Source of the DNA: an uncultured Prochlorococcus sp.
Lineage (GTDB): Bacteria > Cyanobacteriota > Cyanobacteriia > PCC-6307 > Cyanobiaceae
Reading direction: 5' to 3'
Assembly (NCBI GenBank): GCA_902573045.1
Contig: CACGIB010000014.1
Location: 1-18,776 of the forward strand
DNA: 18,776 nucleotides
Below the pieces are notes generated by a model that saw only the letters and a program-made list of their open reading frames with translations, was not told where the DNA came from and did no database searches. Of the stretch, positions 17,383 to 18,776 are shown piece by piece. Position numbers and translations under genes: made by a program. Numbering within the stretch: position 1 is the first letter of the stretch; every line of letters begins with the position of its first letter.

Positions 17383-17820
17383 TTACTTTAAGGTTGCCTT
17401 AATAATTTTTGAACCATTAGTAAGCTTTAGCACTACATCCATATCATCTGTCTTACCAAAAACAGTATGAACTCCATCGAGATGAGGCTGTGGTTCATAA
17501 ACTATGAAAAACTGGCTACCACCAGTATCCTTTCCTGCATGAGCCATAGAAAGTGAACCTTTTAAATGTTTATTGGAATTAATTTCACATTTAATATTAT
17601 ATCCAGGTCCTCCAGTTCCAGGCATACCAGAAGCTCCATCACGCGTATTTGGACATCCACCCTGAGCCATAAAACCAGGAATAACTCTATGAAAAGCTAA
17701 GCCATCATAAAAACCATCACTTATCAGCGTTGTGAAGTTTTTTACAGTATTTGGAGCGTCATCATAGAAAAACTCAATGCTAATATTACCAACTTCGGTT
17801 TCAAATAATGCTTTTGTCAT
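17383..17820 (-). CDS. ppiB: Cyclophilin-type peptidyl-prolyl cis-trans isomerase
   Basis: A compact 145-residue cyclophilin, catalysing proline isomerisation during protein folding. The core pattern is clear: [19 protein letters not shown] with H44, the catalytic arginine R45, F50 and Q53; a [12 protein letters not shown] insert-free loop; [16 protein letters not shown]; and [11 protein letters not shown]. It has no signal peptide or transmembrane segment, so it should be cytoplasmic, and it lacks the extra N-terminal region of the thylakoid-lumen cyclophilins. The start is ATG at 17818-17820. It lies 37 bases after the DUF3110 gene and not far from a DnaJ-type gene on the same strand, so a small folding-related cluster is plausible. 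The gene symbol is by similarity to E. coli PpiB. Confidence 0.93.
   Translation of the reverse strand: MTKALFETEVGNISIEFFYDDAPNTVKNFTTLISDGFYDGLAFHRVIPGFMAQGGCPNTRDGASGMPGTGGPGYNIKCEINSNKHLKGSLSMAHAGKDTGGSQFFIVYEPQPHLDGVHTVFGKTDDMDVVLKLTNGSKIIKATLK
17388..17402 (+). terminator. Candidate terminator stem-loop after ribBA
   Basis: TTAAGG (17388-17393), loop TTG and CCTTAA (17397-17402) form a perfect 6-bp stem with two G-C pairs, 10 bases past the ribBA stop and followed by TAATTTTT. It lies within the last codons of convergent ppiB. It is weak by E. coli standards but the best terminator-like element of the window. Confidence 0.35.
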
Positions 17821-17857
17821 TTTTTATATTTTTGTTTATTAATAGATATCCTAATAG

Positions 17858-18241
17858 CTAAAGCAACTTTTCAAGGTTTTCCTTAATGGTATTTATATCA
17901 ATGTTATCTTTATTATTATTTTTGACATCCTCCCAATTTTCAACCTCTAGGTTTTTTAGGGGGGGTGAAATTAATAACCTATCTTCTGCGGTTTTAGGTA
18001 TAAAATTTTTTTCTACCAATTTGCATTCATAATCTAATTTTATGCAAAAATCTTTTATTTCCTCAATGTTTACCATTTCAACTGTTGGCAAGGGAAAATC
18101 CTGAGCTTCTAGTAGACCACAATATCTTGTTGCATCGTCCTTATTTTCAAACATAAGAACAATGGTCCTTCCTTTAAGTTCGATTGAATGAATTCCCTCT
18201 TTATCTGTTCCTGAATTATATAAAAGAACAAATATGTTCAT
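17858..18241 (-). CDS. DUF3110 domain protein
   Basis: A 127-residue soluble protein. The N-terminus MNIFVLLYNSGTDKEGIHSI, then a VLMFENKDDATRYCGLLEAQ pattern at about 30-50 and FPLPTVEMV, match the DUF3110 family of cyanobacteria and plastids, whose function is not known. The C-terminal third is charged and asparagine-rich and probably flexible. I chose ATG at 18239-18241 because it gives the family's usual MN(V/I)FVLL start; a TTG two codons upstream would be the only alternative. The coding strand has a C7 run (17960-17966) at ISPPL, in frame. It sits between the DnaJ-type gene (34 bases) and the cyclophilin gene (37 bases), so it is likely cotranscribed with folding factors. Confidence 0.8.
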   Translation of the reverse strand: MNIFVLLYNSGTDKEGIHSIELKGRTIVLMFENKDDATRYCGLLEAQDFPLPTVEMVNIEEIKDFCIKLDYECKLVEKNFIPKTAEDRLLISPPLKNLEVENWEDVKNNNKDNIDINTIKENLEKLL

Positions 18242-18275
18242 AAGCAAAGATTTTTTCTACATATATAGTATTTGA

Positions 18276-18776
18276 TTAAGAATCAGAAAGTGATAATTCT
18301 TGTAATCTTGTATATAAAGCAATTTCTTCATCATTTATATCAGCAGGTATCACTACCAAGATTTCAACATATTGATCACCTACATTATCTTCAAAAGTTA
18401 AACCCCTACCTTTCAAACGTAACATTCTTCCCGTAGATGATTTTGGAGGTACTTGAAGTGTGACGTTTCCATCAAGGGTAGGAACCTCTACTGCACAACC
18501 AAGAAGAGCATCATGAGGAAATAACTCTAATTTATAAATAACTCTTAAACCATCAATTCTTAGACCACTTTCAGTTTGAACTCTTAACTGTAGATAATGA
18601 TCTTTACCACCTCTTGCAATATTTTCAAGTCTTAATCTCCATCCATCTCCAGCGAAAGGAGGTGTATCAACTTCGACCATTGTCTCATCTTCAAGCTCTA
18701 TTAGAATTGAAGCTCCGTTTAAGGCTTCATCAGGCGTTAATTCGATAATTGTTTCGATATCTTCTTGGAGTTTAAC
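18276..18776 (-). CDS. DnaJ-type chaperone, C-terminal substrate-binding domains (N-terminus outside the window)
   Basis: The frame is open from the right edge to the TAA at 18276-18278, 166 residues; the ATG at 18678-18680 is internal. The visible part opens with LTPDEALNGASI, a type of block seen at the start of DnaJ C-terminal domain I. HYLQLRVQ and LELFPHDALLGCAVEVPTLDG follow, then LQVPPKSSTGRMLRLKGRGL. This is the DnaJ/CbpA C-terminal domain pair that binds client peptides and hands them to DnaK. The J domain with HPD lies beyond the edge and cannot be checked. In the visible part there is no CxxCxGxG zinc repeat, so a type II (CbpA-like) DnaJ is possible. A dnaK gene may lie further upstream (inference). 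Confidence 0.85.
   Translation of the reverse strand, partial: VKLQEDIETIIELTPDEALNGASILIELEDETMVEVDTPPFAGDGWRLRLENIARGGKDHYLQLRVQTESGLRIDGLRVIYKLELFPHDALLGCAVEVPTLDGNVTLQVPPKSSTGRMLRLKGRGLTFEDNVGDQYVEILVVIPADINDEEIALYTRLQELSLSDS

Noticed and set aside
1..18776. Mobile element, prophage, CRISPR or defence system
   Set aside because: No transposase, integrase, direct-repeat array, Cas or restriction gene is visible. Base composition and packing look uniform and every gene is housekeeping or a conserved cyanobacterial family.

Overview
The window is a stretch of ordinary chromosome from a marine picocyanobacterium, most probably a high-light-type Prochlorococcus. This is inferred from the very AT-rich base composition (roughly 70% AT by eye), the tight gene packing, and a set of cyanobacterial families: CobN, HemJ, DUF1995, DUF3110, fused RibBA and a DnaJ-type chaperone. 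The protein sequences also read like Prochlorococcus orthologues. That species call rests on recognition, not on a search. I see no rRNA, tRNA, CRISPR array, insertion sequence, phage gene or toxin module.

Layout from left to right. The 3' third of cobN (+) runs in from the left edge. It meets a minus-strand block, read right to left as flavin-reductase-domain protein, uvrC, hemJ, PHP-domain hydrolase. coaD (+) diverges from that block. Next is a compact minus-strand operon, read as dapF, cysteine desulfurase, DUF1995 protein, dacB, with TAATG stop/start overlaps at two of its three junctions. leuS (+) diverges from dapF and converges on pgi (-). purN (+) diverges from pgi and converges on argC (-). 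ribBA (+) diverges from argC and converges on a last minus-strand block, read as dnaJ-type C-terminal fragment (cut by the right edge), DUF3110 protein, cyclophilin PPIase.

Functions are housekeeping: tetrapyrrole/corrinoid synthesis (cobN, hemJ), CoA (coaD), lysine/peptidoglycan (dapF, dacB), arginine (argC), purine (purN), riboflavin (ribBA), sulfur transfer (cysteine desulfurase), sugar phosphate metabolism (pgi), translation (leuS), DNA repair (uvrC) and protein folding (PPIase, DnaJ). All intergenic gaps are under 200 bases; the longest (about 150-180 bases) lies between pgi and purN.

I found no convincing undescribed system. The points most worth a second look are architectural. All five convergent gene pairs abut or overlap at their 3' ends. 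The purN start may be broken by a one-base contraction in an A7 tract. The uvrC-hemJ gap holds two adjacent AT palindromes. RibBA carries an unassigned C-terminal extension of about 150 residues. A DUF1995 protein is translationally coupled to a cysteine desulfurase between two cell-wall genes.
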